A stretch of 64,000 bases of DNA. Source: Bacillota bacterium. GTDB lineage: Bacteria > Bacillota > Clostridia > Lachnospirales > Lachnospiraceae. This document shows positions 51,056-60,054 of the stretch, piece after piece. The notes under the pieces are model-generated. The model did no database searches and had not been told where the DNA came from. It saw only the letters and a list, made by a program, of their open reading frames with translations. The stretch lies in assembly GCA_023423335.1 (NCBI GenBank), contig JAFAFU010000030.1, positions 287,536 through 351,535 of the forward strand, read 5' to 3'. How positions within the stretch are numbered: the first letter of the stretch is position 1; every line of letters begins with the position of its first letter. A program made the translations under genes and the position numbers.

Positions 51056-51303
51056 CCAGGAATTACACAACTAACAACATTATGTATGTGCTTATCGTGG
51101 TGAGCTCTTTTTCGTCCTATATGCTATTATTTTATATTGATAGAATAAAATTAAAACCCTCTATCGTTCCATAATTATACACTTTTAGTTGTAATTTGTC
51201 TTATTCTGGAGCTATTTGTTATATTTTTGACTTATTTAAAGTGTAAAATTTCTATGCATAACTATAATTTTGTTATGAGGCTTCTTAAATTAAAATAAAA
51301 AAC

Positions 51304-51350
51304 GGTATGTAAAGTCCTGCATTAGCAGTTTTCTTTACATACCATTTTTT
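51304..51350. terminator. Bidirectional intrinsic terminator
   Basis: GGTATGTAAAG (51304-51314) and CTTTACATACC (51333-51343) form the stem, with ATTTTTT on the plus side and TTTTTT on the minus side (51297-51303 read in reverse). On the minus strand it follows the polysaccharide deacetylase gene and separates it from the groES cluster. Confidence 0.8.
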
Positions 51351-51390
51351 ATAATAATTCTAAATGCTATTATAAATATAACATCGATAC

Positions 51391-52176
51391 TCACTTCGCA
51401 AACTGTCTGCCCGTCTGGTCCACCGTATATTGTCCGGTATAGATCAGCTGCGAAATCGGTACTAATTCATAGCCCTTATCCATTAACCCCAGGATCATCG
51501 GCTCTAAGGCCTCCGGCGTATACTTTGCTCCGGTATGGAGCAGGATAATGGAGCCATTCCCTAATTTTTTATGATTCACGGTCTTATTCAGAATACCATC
51601 TACGCCGTAATCCTTCCAGTCCAAGGAATCAACATCCCACTGGACCGTATGGTACCCATATTCCCTGGCAGTCCCCACTACCAGGTTATTATAATCCCCA
51701 TAGGGCGCTCGGAACAGGTTCATCTCTATCCCGGTCAGCTTTTTCACCCTTTCATGGGATTTCATGATTTCATCTTTGCATTGCTCTGCGGTCAGCTTCG
51801 TCATCTGTTTATGATTTTCACTATGATTCCCAAGATCATGACCCGCTTTGGCAATGCGTTTCACGTCCTCGGGGTACTTTTCAATCCATTCTCCTGTCAT
51901 AAAGAAGGTGGCCTTGATGTCGTGCTTTGCCAATATATCTAAAATAATCTTTATATCCTCATTTCCCCAGGCGGTATCAAAGCTCAGTGCCACCTTGCTT
52001 TCCTCCGTATTTACACAATAGATTGGCAGGTCCCTCTTTCTTCCGATATTGGATACGGAGATGGCATTCGGCAGAAATTGAACTCCAAGACCGATCATTA
52101 CCATGATCGTCAAGACTATGATTCCAACCTTAACAAACAAGACGGCATCCGATTGATTATTTTCCTGCTGCTCCAT
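51391..52176 (-). CDS. Polysaccharide deacetylase (NodB/PdaB-like)
   Basis: About 261 residues with an N-terminal membrane helix (about 12-34). The NodB core has VALSFDTAWG (motif 1; the second Asp of the usual FDDG is Thr, as in PdaB-type sporulation enzymes), HSENHK (metal His pair) and RAPYGDYN, then a late LLHTGAKYTPEAL. It is thought to act on cell-wall or cortex glycans outside the membrane. The start ATG is the best of weak options. Transcribed alone, with its own terminator. Confidence 0.87.
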   Translation of the reverse strand: MEQQENNQSDAVLFVKVGIIVLTIMVMIGLGVQFLPNAISVSNIGRKRDLPIYCVNTEESKVALSFDTAWGNEDIKIILDILAKHDIKATFFMTGEWIEKYPEDVKRIAKAGHDLGNHSENHKQMTKLTAEQCKDEIMKSHERVKKLTGIEMNLFRAPYGDYNNLVVGTAREYGYHTVQWDVDSLDWKDYGVDGILNKTVNHKKLGNGSIILLHTGAKYTPEALEPMILGLMDKGYELVPISQLIYTGQYTVDQTGRQFAK

Positions 52177-52323
52177 ATGTTCACCATGAATTACATACTT
52201 AATATAATATATTGGTGCAGCTAGGCCAATATTCAAGAGAACGAAGCCCTACAGCAAATTAGGCCTGCATCCGGGATGCAGACCTGATTTAAAATTACGA
52301 TATAATAAATGTTAATTCCTGAC

Positions 52324-54312
52324 TTAACTTAATTCTTGTCCCTGATAATTCTTTAAAATGCTTTCTATGGTACCGAACAGAACATTGATATGATTGAGAG
52401 TGCTTTCTGAAATCAGATAATTGTCAAGAAGCAGCCGATCTATCGGAAGTCCTTGTATCGCTGCCTCCTTTGTTATCCATTCTACGGTGGCTTCCGTGAT
52501 AAAATTAGCCCCCGTCAGTACCTCCAGGATTCCAGGAATCTGTTTCTCCTGCCTGGCTTTAAATTCCATGGTTTCAACCGCTTTCCCTACTCCCTGGATC
52601 AAGCCGGCCAGCCCGCTGTTTATAATATTCTTATTAACCAGCCACCCCAGAGTATCCTCTTTGGCAGGTATTTCACTTAATATGGCGGTATCCACTAATC
52701 TCAAGGCTTTCAGCAGCAGCAGAGAAAGGATATGACCACGATAATAAGCTCCCTTAAATTCTCCCCTTTCGTCCTCCGTCAGCCTTTCATTAAGGGTGGC
52801 CTTCTGGCCATTCTCCGGCTTTATGATATTTAATTTTTCTCTCTCCTTTGCCTCAATCAGGTCCAATATCACATGGATTGCGGATGGTCTGGCAAATACC
52901 AGATAGATATCGGCTCCGAAGATTTCTTCCAGAATATTCTTTATCCCCTCTCTGGAGGTCTCACCGGAGGCTATGACCTGAATTCCGTCAGCCCTCCTGC
53001 CCAGAGGCAGGGATATCAAAGCCCGTGCCTCCCGGATGTTCATCTTGCTAAGCCATTCCGTATCATGAATCTCGGACTTAGGATCCAGTTCATAATAATC
53101 CAGCTTGTGCTGTGCAGCTAAAGTACTATATAGCGTTGTTTCATCAATAAACCCAAGGGCAATCAGGCTTTCCCCGAGCCTCCGGCCTATCTTCTTCTGA
53201 TAGTAAAGTCCAATTTCCAGCTGTTCCGGATTAATCAGCCTCTGTTCCACCAGCAGCCTGCCCAACTGCTGCTTATGGTCCAGAATCCCCCGCAGATGCT
53301 CCGGATCATATACGTATACCATATCCTCCGTCAATACATAATATCTTCTTAATCTGGAATCATAGATCACCCTGCGATCCATATCAATCGCCAAATCAAC
53401 CAGGCCCTCCAGTTCGTGGATATAGATCTGCATTCTGTCCTCAACCTCGACACTGCCCTCCGTAATCCACTCCCTGTAACGTTTATGCTCCGCTGCCGTC
53501 TTCGATTTGCTCCGTGTTATCACAAGGAGCAGACTTATTAAAACAATGATGAACCCGCTAATTCCAAACTGCAGCGGATGCTCCGTTATGGTGACTGCAA
53601 GAGTTTCCCAGGGACCCGGCAGGTCCTGACCTTCAACCAGCGTATGTTTTACCTCTGCCTCTTCTGTCTTCGGAAGGGTGAAGCCGGTCTGTTGCAGGGT
53701 TATCGGCAGTGCTTGGGTAAGGGTTTCCTTCAGCGGTATGTCATTGATACTTCCGAATACTGTTACCTCTGAGTTAACCATGAGTTGTATGGTACCGGTC
53801 TGGTCCATCAGCTCCTCGCCGATCCGGTTAACTAATTGATAGGCAGCATATACCTCCAGCCTGATATCAGCAGCTTGATACTCCTTTTGATCTGCCTGGC
53901 CCGGCATCCCCTGGGACAGCAGAAAGGTCTGTTCCGGAATTTCCCGCAGCTGATATTGCCAATATAGCTGCCCTTTATCATCTACCGACTGAAGAATAAT
54001 TCTCGATTTAATTCTCGTATCTAAGCTTGCCCTCGCCTGCCCTGAAAGCCGAAGGGTCGGCGTCAGAATGACCTTTGGCTCGGCTGCAAAGAAGTAGGAG
54101 GCCATCCCCTGAGGAAGGCTTGTCCCCTTCGGCCATACCGTGATATCCTTTCCGGATACCACCCCATAATCCGGCAGGATGGAAAGGGTCACTTCCCCCG
54201 CCGGTTCATTTACAGGCTCCTCCCTCACACTGGTATAGGTCCATAGTATCGCTCCTGCAAGACCGAGAAACAGGATGGGTATGATATATTTTCTGATCCA
54301 TTTTGTAGACAT
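52324..54312 (-). CDS. DUF5305-type membrane protein with C-terminal GspE-N (MshEN)-like domain
   Basis: About 662 residues. A membrane helix (about 10-27), an extracytoplasmic beta-rich domain of about 210 residues resembling DUF5305, a second helix (about 248-268, GISGFIIVLISLLLVI), then a cytoplasmic part. That part includes GRLLVEQRLINPEQL and GRRLGESLIALGFIDE (about 340-385), typical of GspE N-terminal/MshEN domains. The helical C-terminus has several such repeats. No ATPase motif. DUF5305 proteins are often next to signal peptidases and surface proteins, as here. Start ATG chosen with a weak site. Confidence 0.65.
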   Translation of the reverse strand: MSTKWIRKYIIPILFLGLAGAILWTYTSVREEPVNEPAGEVTLSILPDYGVVSGKDITVWPKGTSLPQGMASYFFAAEPKVILTPTLRLSGQARASLDTRIKSRIILQSVDDKGQLYWQYQLREIPEQTFLLSQGMPGQADQKEYQAADIRLEVYAAYQLVNRIGEELMDQTGTIQLMVNSEVTVFGSINDIPLKETLTQALPITLQQTGFTLPKTEEAEVKHTLVEGQDLPGPWETLAVTITEHPLQFGISGFIIVLISLLLVITRSKSKTAAEHKRYREWITEGSVEVEDRMQIYIHELEGLVDLAIDMDRRVIYDSRLRRYYVLTEDMVYVYDPEHLRGILDHKQQLGRLLVEQRLINPEQLEIGLYYQKKIGRRLGESLIALGFIDETTLYSTLAAQHKLDYYELDPKSEIHDTEWLSKMNIREARALISLPLGRRADGIQVIASGETSREGIKNILEEIFGADIYLVFARPSAIHVILDLIEAKEREKLNIIKPENGQKATLNERLTEDERGEFKGAYYRGHILSLLLLKALRLVDTAILSEIPAKEDTLGWLVNKNIINSGLAGLIQGVGKAVETMEFKARQEKQIPGILEVLTGANFITEATVEWITKEAAIQGLPIDRLLLDNYLISESTLNHINVLFGTIESILKNYQGQELS

Positions 54313-54409
54313 GGTATTCACCGGTGCTTTCTTTCTGATATCCAGCGTACTGTATCCCTGATCTTTAGGCGAACGATACCGTCTGTCTGATTATCGGTAA
54401 TACAGTTCG

Positions 54410-54943
54410 CTAGTAACAATGAATGCGTCTCGGAGATCTCGGCGTATTACTAAGCCGTATGGTGTAGCTTCCGGCGGCATCGGTTGCCGTAAACTGAAAA
54501 TCCACAGTCAATGTACTTAAAATGTTTTGAATCAGCGATGCCTTGACCTCCATAACCTGCCCCGGAGATAATATCAATGAAATCTGCCGCGGAGATGATG
54601 CTCCATACCGGAATTCAATTTCTTCGGCACCGATTTTAATGCCAAACCGGCTGAACAGATGTAATATGTTGAAATCCGGCTGGATTGTTACAGTTAATTT
54701 CATAATACGGTTCGAATTGTTTGTGATCGTTCCAAAGCTGTAATAATTTCCGCTCAGATCATAGGATTTATTTTGAAATCCCTTTAGCATTATTAGTCCA
54801 TTCTCATCATTTACTACCCTGGCCGTTGCAGTCCTCTCCAGTCTTCCCTGGCTTATGGCGGCACTATAGGGTAATGAGACCAACGCGAACAGAAGGCTGA
54901 GAATGAAGAATATTTTCGTGTATTTATTTTTATGAAGTCTCAT
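54410..54943 (-). CDS. Secreted protein of unknown function in the SipW-like cluster
   Basis: 177 residues with a signal peptide (about 1-33, SAAISQG cut) and a beta-rich mature domain with SFGTITNNSNRIMKLTV and GQVMEVKASLI, similar in feel to TasA/camelysin-like surface proteins. GGAGATCGAG precedes the ATG, which overlaps the signal-peptidase stop by 4 bp. Probably a substrate of that peptidase or a surface-fibre component. No family firmly recognised. Confidence 0.65.
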   Translation of the reverse strand: MRLHKNKYTKIFFILSLLFALVSLPYSAAISQGRLERTATARVVNDENGLIMLKGFQNKSYDLSGNYYSFGTITNNSNRIMKLTVTIQPDFNILHLFSRFGIKIGAEEIEFRYGASSPRQISLILSPGQVMEVKASLIQNILSTLTVDFQFTATDAAGSYTIRLSNTPRSPRRIHCY

Positions 54944-56040
54944 CTCGATCTCCTTCTCCCTAATAATTTTGCCCGCACCCGTCCAAGCCTGCGCTCCGTA
55001 ATTTTATCCTTGAAGGTCCTTAAGGGAATCCAATCCTCCAACCCATGAATACGGCTGAGCAGTTTAAAGAATAAGGCACAATAAAACCCGAAGGCAATGG
55101 TGACTGCCAGGTTGGCGAAGGTCGGATCTGCCCGGTGCAGCAGGACTGTCCAGGTTCTGGGGAGTAAAACAGGGTAATGATATACCTGGACATAGCCCTG
55201 ATAAATGCCCGTCCTATGATGCGGTTCCACATCCAGCAGGACCGTTCCCGACGAACGGGCTCCTATCCTGCCGGGACTGTCATTTACCGATAATGGTGAT
55301 ATTCCTTTACATATAATCCAAACCGGTATTAATCCGTTATTTCTGACCGTCATGATAAGCTGATCCTGTTGATTTACTGCTATACTGTCCCACCGTTCCC
55401 CTGGATATTCACTGACAAGATATTTGATTTGTGATACGCGGGATCCGAAATAAACCGTGATCATGATTATAATGGATGCGGCGATTACAATCCCCCTATA
55501 TATATGCCTCAGCCGTAATCTGCGGCAGGGCTTTGGTTTACGGACTCTTGACCGGCCGCCTGCAATGACGGAGAGTAAGCCAAGCATCAGAAACACTCCT
55601 GACAGATACCGGGTATACTTCCCAAATCCATTTCGCAGGATTGCCGAGAGCTTGCCCAAACCGGGCACAATAAGCGGCTGTCCGCGAAATGTTACCACCC
55701 TGCCCACAATCCTGTCCTTTGACACCTCCGGTTCGCCGCTATCCTGGTCCTGATAAGGTGAGTTATCCCCTTTTGTAATATACCCGGATTCCCCAAGCGC
55801 AATAATTCTGTGGGTAATATAGGGGGCTTTCAGAACCTCGGGTCTGTACATGATGATATCTCCCGCCTTCAGTTGGGCAGCAGGCCATACCAGAAAAGCA
55901 TCATTTACTTTGATCAGCGGCTCCATACTGTCGGAATACACATAGGTCAAAACAGGAGCACCATTGGTATTTGCGCCGAAAAACATCATTGCGGCCGCTA
56001 ATATTAATCCAAATAGTGCTCCAAAAATATATTTCTTCAT
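54940..56040 (-). CDS. Signal peptidase I, SipW/archaeal (ER-type) class
   Basis: 366 residues, longer than usual for SipW. After an N-terminal helix, the catalytic Ser is in VYSDSMEPLIK (Ser38), and the catalytic base is His in YITHRII (His77) rather than Lys. TKGDNS near 89-94 gives the later conserved Asp. This is the S26B or ER/archaeal-type catalytic set. The C-terminal part has a second helix and a beta domain (about 210-340) plus a basic tail. It is cotranscribed with secreted proteins on both sides. AGGTAAAATCG precedes the ATG. Confidence 0.88.
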   Translation of the reverse strand: MKKYIFGALFGLILAAAMMFFGANTNGAPVLTYVYSDSMEPLIKVNDAFLVWPAAQLKAGDIIMYRPEVLKAPYITHRIIALGESGYITKGDNSPYQDQDSGEPEVSKDRIVGRVVTFRGQPLIVPGLGKLSAILRNGFGKYTRYLSGVFLMLGLLSVIAGGRSRVRKPKPCRRLRLRHIYRGIVIAASIIIMITVYFGSRVSQIKYLVSEYPGERWDSIAVNQQDQLIMTVRNNGLIPVWIICKGISPLSVNDSPGRIGARSSGTVLLDVEPHHRTGIYQGYVQVYHYPVLLPRTWTVLLHRADPTFANLAVTIAFGFYCALFFKLLSRIHGLEDWIPLRTFKDKITERRLGRVRAKLLGRRRSR

Positions 56041-56097
56041 TCGATTTTACCTCAATTCAGTATTCTTTATCTTCCTTGAGGGGTTACTCTATCTATC

Positions 56098-56607
56098 CTA
56101 CTGTCCCTGTATACGCAGAACCGCACTAAGAGTCTTTAAGGCGTCATGGCCGTTTGTGTCGATTGTAAAGTAAAAATCAGAGGACGCACCGACGGAAATG
56201 GTTGCACCGGAGCCATTCGAAGGAGCCATGGTAATAGCATTGCCGTTACCTTCCCCATTCGCCATAGTAACTGTTACCGGGATGTCCGAGTTATTCTTAA
56301 TCCGAATCACACCGTTTGCCGCAGAACCGATAGAAAATACCGCATCGGTATTAAAGCCGCTGTTTGTATTGTTATTAATCGCCGCACTCAGGTTTAAGGA
56401 TACCTTGCCGTCCGGCTCGGTCTTCACAAGGCCCGTATAATTGGATTTATTCGTAATCTGAATTGCAACGTTCTGATCGGTATCCACCAATATCTTACCT
56501 GCATTAATATCACGGCCAAAGGATATGCTGGATAACGCCGCCGAACCAATTGCAGCAACACCCACGGCTGCCAATATCAGTAAAACCCCTAATCTTAATC
56601 GCTTCAT
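56098..56607 (-). CDS. TasA/camelysin-like secreted surface protein
   Basis: 169 residues. The signal peptide is long and hydrophobic (MKRLRLGVLLILAAVGVAA, about 1-25), followed by a beta-rich mature domain with many Asn/Thr/Gly and VAIQITNKSNYTGLVK, VIRIKNNSDIPVTVTM. The layout matches small surface proteins cut by SipW-type peptidases (TasA/CalY type, archaeal DUF1102-like). It lies 57 bp upstream of the peptidase gene in the same transcript. GGGAGGAAGC precedes the ATG. The exact family is uncertain. Confidence 0.6.
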   Translation of the reverse strand: MKRLRLGVLLILAAVGVAAIGSAALSSISFGRDINAGKILVDTDQNVAIQITNKSNYTGLVKTEPDGKVSLNLSAAINNNTNSGFNTDAVFSIGSAANGVIRIKNNSDIPVTVTMANGEGNGNAITMAPSNGSGATISVGASSDFYFTIDTNGHDALKTLSAVLRIQGQ

Positions 56608-56830
56608 AATAGCTTCCTCCCATTATTATTTAATTATTGTTTCTATAATATTCACGAGGTTATGTGACTTTCGCTTTTGTAAGCTCTTCCACCGCTATCA
56701 CTCATTTAAATGTGAATACCGGCTGCATAGGCCTATCATATATTAGAACGCACATTGAAAACAATATTAAAATACTTCCAATACCCTTACCCGGTTACCC
56801 CTGCCGTATGGGTCCATCAATACCTAATAA

Positions 56831-57235
56831 TCACCACATTCCTTCATACCAATATGTAGCAGCCTCCGCGTTGTGACCAGATGGATCAATATATATCAGC
56901 GGATTATTAATACAGTAGGTATACAGATTCAAGCTTAACGGATTGCTTACCTGCCCTTCAAAGCTGTCCTCATTGAGGAACCTTCCGAGTGCCGGGTCAT
57001 AATATCTTGCCCTCATCCCGTCGACATAATAGGCCATCTCCGTGGCAGATGTTCCCTTAGTAACGGATACCAGCTTGTTGTCCACATCATAGGTATAGGC
57101 GGTGTCTGCTATGTCTGTTGAGGCCAAGTTTCCCGTTTCGGTCAGACGGTTCCCCCGAAGGTCATAGGTATAGGCGGTCGTCTCTCTTTTGGCATTTGTC
57201 GAACTCGATACTCTTCTTGATGTATCGTGAACCAT
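56831..57235 (-). pseudogene. Rhs/YD-repeat fragment, internally deleted
   Basis: 134 codons with no ribosome-binding site. YD-repeat sequence (AYTYDLRGNRLTETG, AYTYDVDNKLVSVTKG) leads to VDGMRA, which is joined directly to RYYDPALGRF and on to LNLYTYCINNPLIYIDPSGH. In the intact Rhs protein (61583-64000) about 112 residues lie between these points. It ends after the short tip NAEAATYWYEGMW. It is the most diverged copy of the Rhs core (FEGQVSNPLSL). Likely a displaced, non-functional end of an older rhs gene. Confidence 0.8.
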
Positions 57236-57413
57236 AGACCTGTCTTAGTAACCTTGTATTGAAAAAATGACCTATTTTCAGAGATTGAATTCTGAAAGCA
57301 GGCATTTTCTCATTCATATTATTGCTTTAATTCAAATACTCTACACTAAATATCAGTAAATACCAATCAACTTCATAAGTATATGTTAAAATTCTCTTTA
57401 ATTTAACACGTTC

Positions 57414-57782
57414 CTACTTTAGATCATAATCTCTTTTATCATCAAAAGCGTACATTACTTGAAGTTTATCGTAATCATTATTCCAATCAAAGAAAGAAAC
57501 ACCTTCAAGTGTATCAATTCTTCCATTGTTAATAAATAATATGAACATATAGGTTTCATCTGGATGATCTTCAAAAGTGCCTAATACATCACAGATTCGC
57601 CCGTTTATATTGTGTATAGTCAATTCATCCGGTATCAAAAATTTTGTAAAAAATCCATATCCTGAGAATTCTCTTGAAATCACTTTTGCAAATTCTAATT
57701 GCCGATTTAATCCTATAAAAATTTCATCATTGGATTTTAGCAGCATTTTTAGCACAATATCTTCAAGTTCTTCTTGAGTCAT
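57414..57782 (-). CDS. Candidate immunity protein, Rhs locus
   Basis: 122 residues, acidic and soluble, with no signal peptide; not recognised. The pattern (VLKMLLKSNDEIFIGLNRQ ... GYGFFTKFLIPDELT ... HPDETYMFILFINNGRIDTLEG) fits small SUKH- or Imm-type proteins but no family is certain. It lies 2 bp after the 57785 gene and probably forms an orphan immunity pair with it. Confidence 0.6.
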   Translation of the reverse strand: MTQEELEDIVLKMLLKSNDEIFIGLNRQLEFAKVISREFSGYGFFTKFLIPDELTIHNINGRICDVLGTFEDHPDETYMFILFINNGRIDTLEGVSFFDWNNDYDKLQVMYAFDDKRDYDLK

Positions 57783-57784
57783 GA

Positions 57785-58309
57785 TTAAATCTCTTCGTAT
57801 GCAAATATGACTTCCTGTCCAGTTACCACAAAATGGTCTTTATCACTATTCTTCTCAAATAATCTCCAACACTCATCATTAGAAGAAGAGTTTATCAATA
57901 CTTCAAAAATATCGCCATTTGATAAACCTAGTTTCAGGTCACCAAATATATTAAGCTTATAGTCACTGATAAAAATCTTCCCATTTGATAACATCCATTT
58001 CTTGGATTTTTCGTCAAAAAGATTATTTCCTTGTATGTCCCATTCAAATTTCTCACTCCATTCTATTGAGGAGTTTGGAACATAGATATCTGAGGATGCA
58101 AAAATAATTTTTCTATCTTCTTTATTAAGCATTCTGCATGGACATTGTACATGTAGACACAGCGAGCCGTATAATATATCTCTTCCTTCATATTCTTTTT
58201 CGATAGCTATATTTATGAAATTTAGCCATATTATATTAGCAGCCCTTCCAATATTGATTAAATACTTACCCTGCAATTTATTAAGATAGTTCTCAATCTC
58301 AAAATTCAT
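57785..58309 (-). CDS. Candidate immunity protein next to an orphan Rhs toxin tip
   Basis: About 174 residues. MNFEIENYLNKLQGKYLINIG opens a soluble, beta-rich protein (cited in part) with no recognised family; WSEKFEWDIQGN and the late DKDHFVVTGQEVIFAYEE are notable. The ATG at 58309 is chosen because GGAGGG lies upstream. It begins 16 bp after the stop of the orphan tip at 58326-58967. Such placement is the rule for immunity genes. Confidence 0.65.
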   Translation of the reverse strand: MNFEIENYLNKLQGKYLINIGRAANIIWLNFINIAIEKEYEGRDILYGSLCLHVQCPCRMLNKEDRKIIFASSDIYVPNSSIEWSEKFEWDIQGNNLFDEKSKKWMLSNGKIFISDYKLNIFGDLKLGLSNGDIFEVLINSSSNDECWRLFEKNSDKDHFVVTGQEVIFAYEEI

Positions 58310-58325
58310 AATATAAGCCCTCCGT

Positions 58326-58967
58326 TTATTTTTTTCCAAATAGGTCCTTTGCTATATCTAAAATTTCTTTATAACTATAACCTTGACCACTAATATAATC
58401 GTGTAATTGTCTTGATTGCTCCTTTGTTAATCTCAAATCTTTAGAAATTTTATCGGTTTGCTCATTCTGCTTTTGATTATTACGCGGAGCGCTTCCCTTT
58501 TGCTTTCCAACTCTTTCTTTACTTCCTGTACCATAATAATCATCATAATCATCATTCGATATAGTCTTACCTGATCCCTGAGTATCTGATCTTGTCGGAG
58601 CCGGGCATGGCGTTGGAACACTGATAGCTTCCTCTTTCGATGACGAGATATTTGTAACCGTTTCATATACCGGAATAGCAGCAACACCAATTCCAACGCC
58701 TCTTAAAACCCATTTACCAACTCCTTTAACACCTTCCCATAGCAAATATCCTAAAGAAACCGGATCAACGCCTCCTCCGCCTCCTTCACTAACTGCAAAT
58801 CTATTCTCATGTCCAGTTGGATCTACATAGATCAGCGGATTATTAATACAGTAGGTATACAGATTCAGCGTCAGCGGATTATTGATCTGCCCTTCATAGG
58901 TATCTTCATTGATGAATCTACCAAGTTTCGGATCATAGTATCTTGCCCTCAGATAATATAATCTCAT
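58326..58967 (-). CDS. Orphan Rhs C-terminal fragment with toxin tip
   Basis: 213 codons. The N-terminal 55 residues repeat the Rhs core end almost exactly (YYLRARYYDPKLGRFINE, LNLYTYCINNPLIYVDPTGH). The next 75 residues (VDPVSLGYLLWEGVKGVGKW, VPTPCPAPTRSDTQG) also match the intact protein at 61583. After that the tip differs: basic and ends LHDYISGQGYSYKEILDIAKDL, a common end of Rhs/WapA toxins. It lacks a promoter and good ribosome-binding site, so it is a silent cassette that can be swapped into the full gene. Confidence 0.8.
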   Translation of the reverse strand: MRLYYLRARYYDPKLGRFINEDTYEGQINNPLTLNLYTYCINNPLIYVDPTGHENRFAVSEGGGGGVDPVSLGYLLWEGVKGVGKWVLRGVGIGVAAIPVYETVTNISSSKEEAISVPTPCPAPTRSDTQGSGKTISNDDYDDYYGTGSKERVGKQKGSAPRNNQKQNEQTDKISKDLRLTKEQSRQLHDYISGQGYSYKEILDIAKDLFGKK

Positions 58968-59023
58968 CTCTGGATAAATTATAATGGATACTTTAGTTTT
59001 TCCCGTGTACTCCCATTTATGGA

Positions 59024-59404
59024 TTAAAATTTATATTTTTTTATAATATTACATATAATATTTATATTTTCACCCCTTAAATATATCTCACGATAATCAT
59101 TTTCAGTTATCATCTGAATTAATATAATATCATAATTATTAATTTTACCGCTCTCAAGAGAAAGTATTTCATATCCAATGAAACTGATATCCCCAGGACA
59201 TTGATACTTTATATTGCTAAAAATAATTTCTACTTCCACTTGATCATCCGGATTATATTTATCATTCAATACATTATTAGTGGAAAGCTCACTAAATAAT
59301 TGAACTATATTTAATTTCAAAATTTTATTATCTGGAATATAATCCGCATTAATTATAAAACTATCATGTAGTGAATTATTTTGTATGAAATCTTTAATCT
59401 TCAT
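59024..59404 (-). CDS. Candidate immunity protein next to an orphan Rhs toxin tip
   Basis: 126 residues, soluble, acidic, beta-rich (IKDFIQNNSLHDSFIINADY start), not recognised. AGGAGAAGATAA precedes the ATG. It begins 10 bp after the stop of the orphan tip at 59415-59987 and is the likely antidote for it. Confidence 0.65.
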   Translation of the reverse strand: MKIKDFIQNNSLHDSFIINADYIPDNKILKLNIVQLFSELSTNNVLNDKYNPDDQVEVEIIFSNIKYQCPGDISFIGYEILSLESGKINNYDIILIQMITENDYREIYLRGENINIICNIIKKYKF

Positions 59405-59414
59405 TTATCTTCTC

Positions 59415-59987
59415 CTAATTAGGTTTTATATGCGATGGTTCTGAGTTTTTTGGTACTGGATTACCGCCTTTATCCAAGTAATAATCTTTATCACTAATTG
59501 AATCCGGATTATAAATATGATAATGGTCTTTTCCTTTCCATCCTTTTTTTCCTGGATCTCCTTTATCAAATCTTACCTTTATGCCAGTTTTAGGATCATT
59601 AAATATTCTATGATTACCGGAATTGTTTCTTGGATCAGTAAGTTCTATCCAGCCTTCATCTAATAACTCATCTGGATTTTTAGGTAAGTTTAACTGAAAT
59701 TCAGTCACATACTCAAAATCATTATAATCACGGTCATATATGCCGGTAATATAAAGTGGAATAAATAATATTTTTAATGTTTCTACTATAATTTCTTCGA
59801 TCCCTGGACCAGCCACATTCACAGGAATCCCATATCCACCTAAAGCATCTCCAGCAAATGTCCTGATATCATGTCCGGTTGGATCTACATAGATCAGCGG
59901 ATTATTAATACAGTAGGTATATAGATTCAGCCGGGCACGGCATTGGAATATTATCAATACTATGTTTCTTTTTCTTCTATATAACAT
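59415..59987 (-). CDS. Orphan Rhs C-terminal fragment with toxin tip
   Basis: 190 codons. After a short non-homologous start the core end LNLYTYCINNPLIYVDPTGH appears at about residues 20-39, then a hydrophobic linker (GPGIEEIIVETLKILFIPL) and a tip with GIKVRFDKGDPGKKGWKGK, HYHIYNPDS and a late SEPSHI. The His/Lys pattern suggests a nuclease-like tip, but no family is certain. No promoter or ribosome-binding site. The bases before the core match a relic of the VPTPCPAP linker, read in another frame. Confidence 0.8.
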   Translation of the reverse strand: MLYRRKRNIVLIIFQCRARLNLYTYCINNPLIYVDPTGHDIRTFAGDALGGYGIPVNVAGPGIEEIIVETLKILFIPLYITGIYDRDYNDFEYVTEFQLNLPKNPDELLDEGWIELTDPRNNSGNHRIFNDPKTGIKVRFDKGDPGKKGWKGKDHYHIYNPDSISDKDYYLDKGGNPVPKNSEPSHIKPN

Positions 59988-59996
59988 ACCTGATAA

Positions 59997-60044
59997 GGAA
60001 AGTCGGCATTTGTTTGGTAATTACCTGATTTAATGCCGACTTCC
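59997..60044. terminator. Hairpin between orphan toxin tip and the next immunity gene
   Basis: GGAAAGTCGGCATT and AATGCCGACTTCC form the stem; the loop contains GGTAATTACC. It follows the gene at 60055-60552 on the minus strand, but no long T-run is present, so it is only terminator-like. Confidence 0.5.
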
Positions 60045-60054
60045 TAGTTCATTT

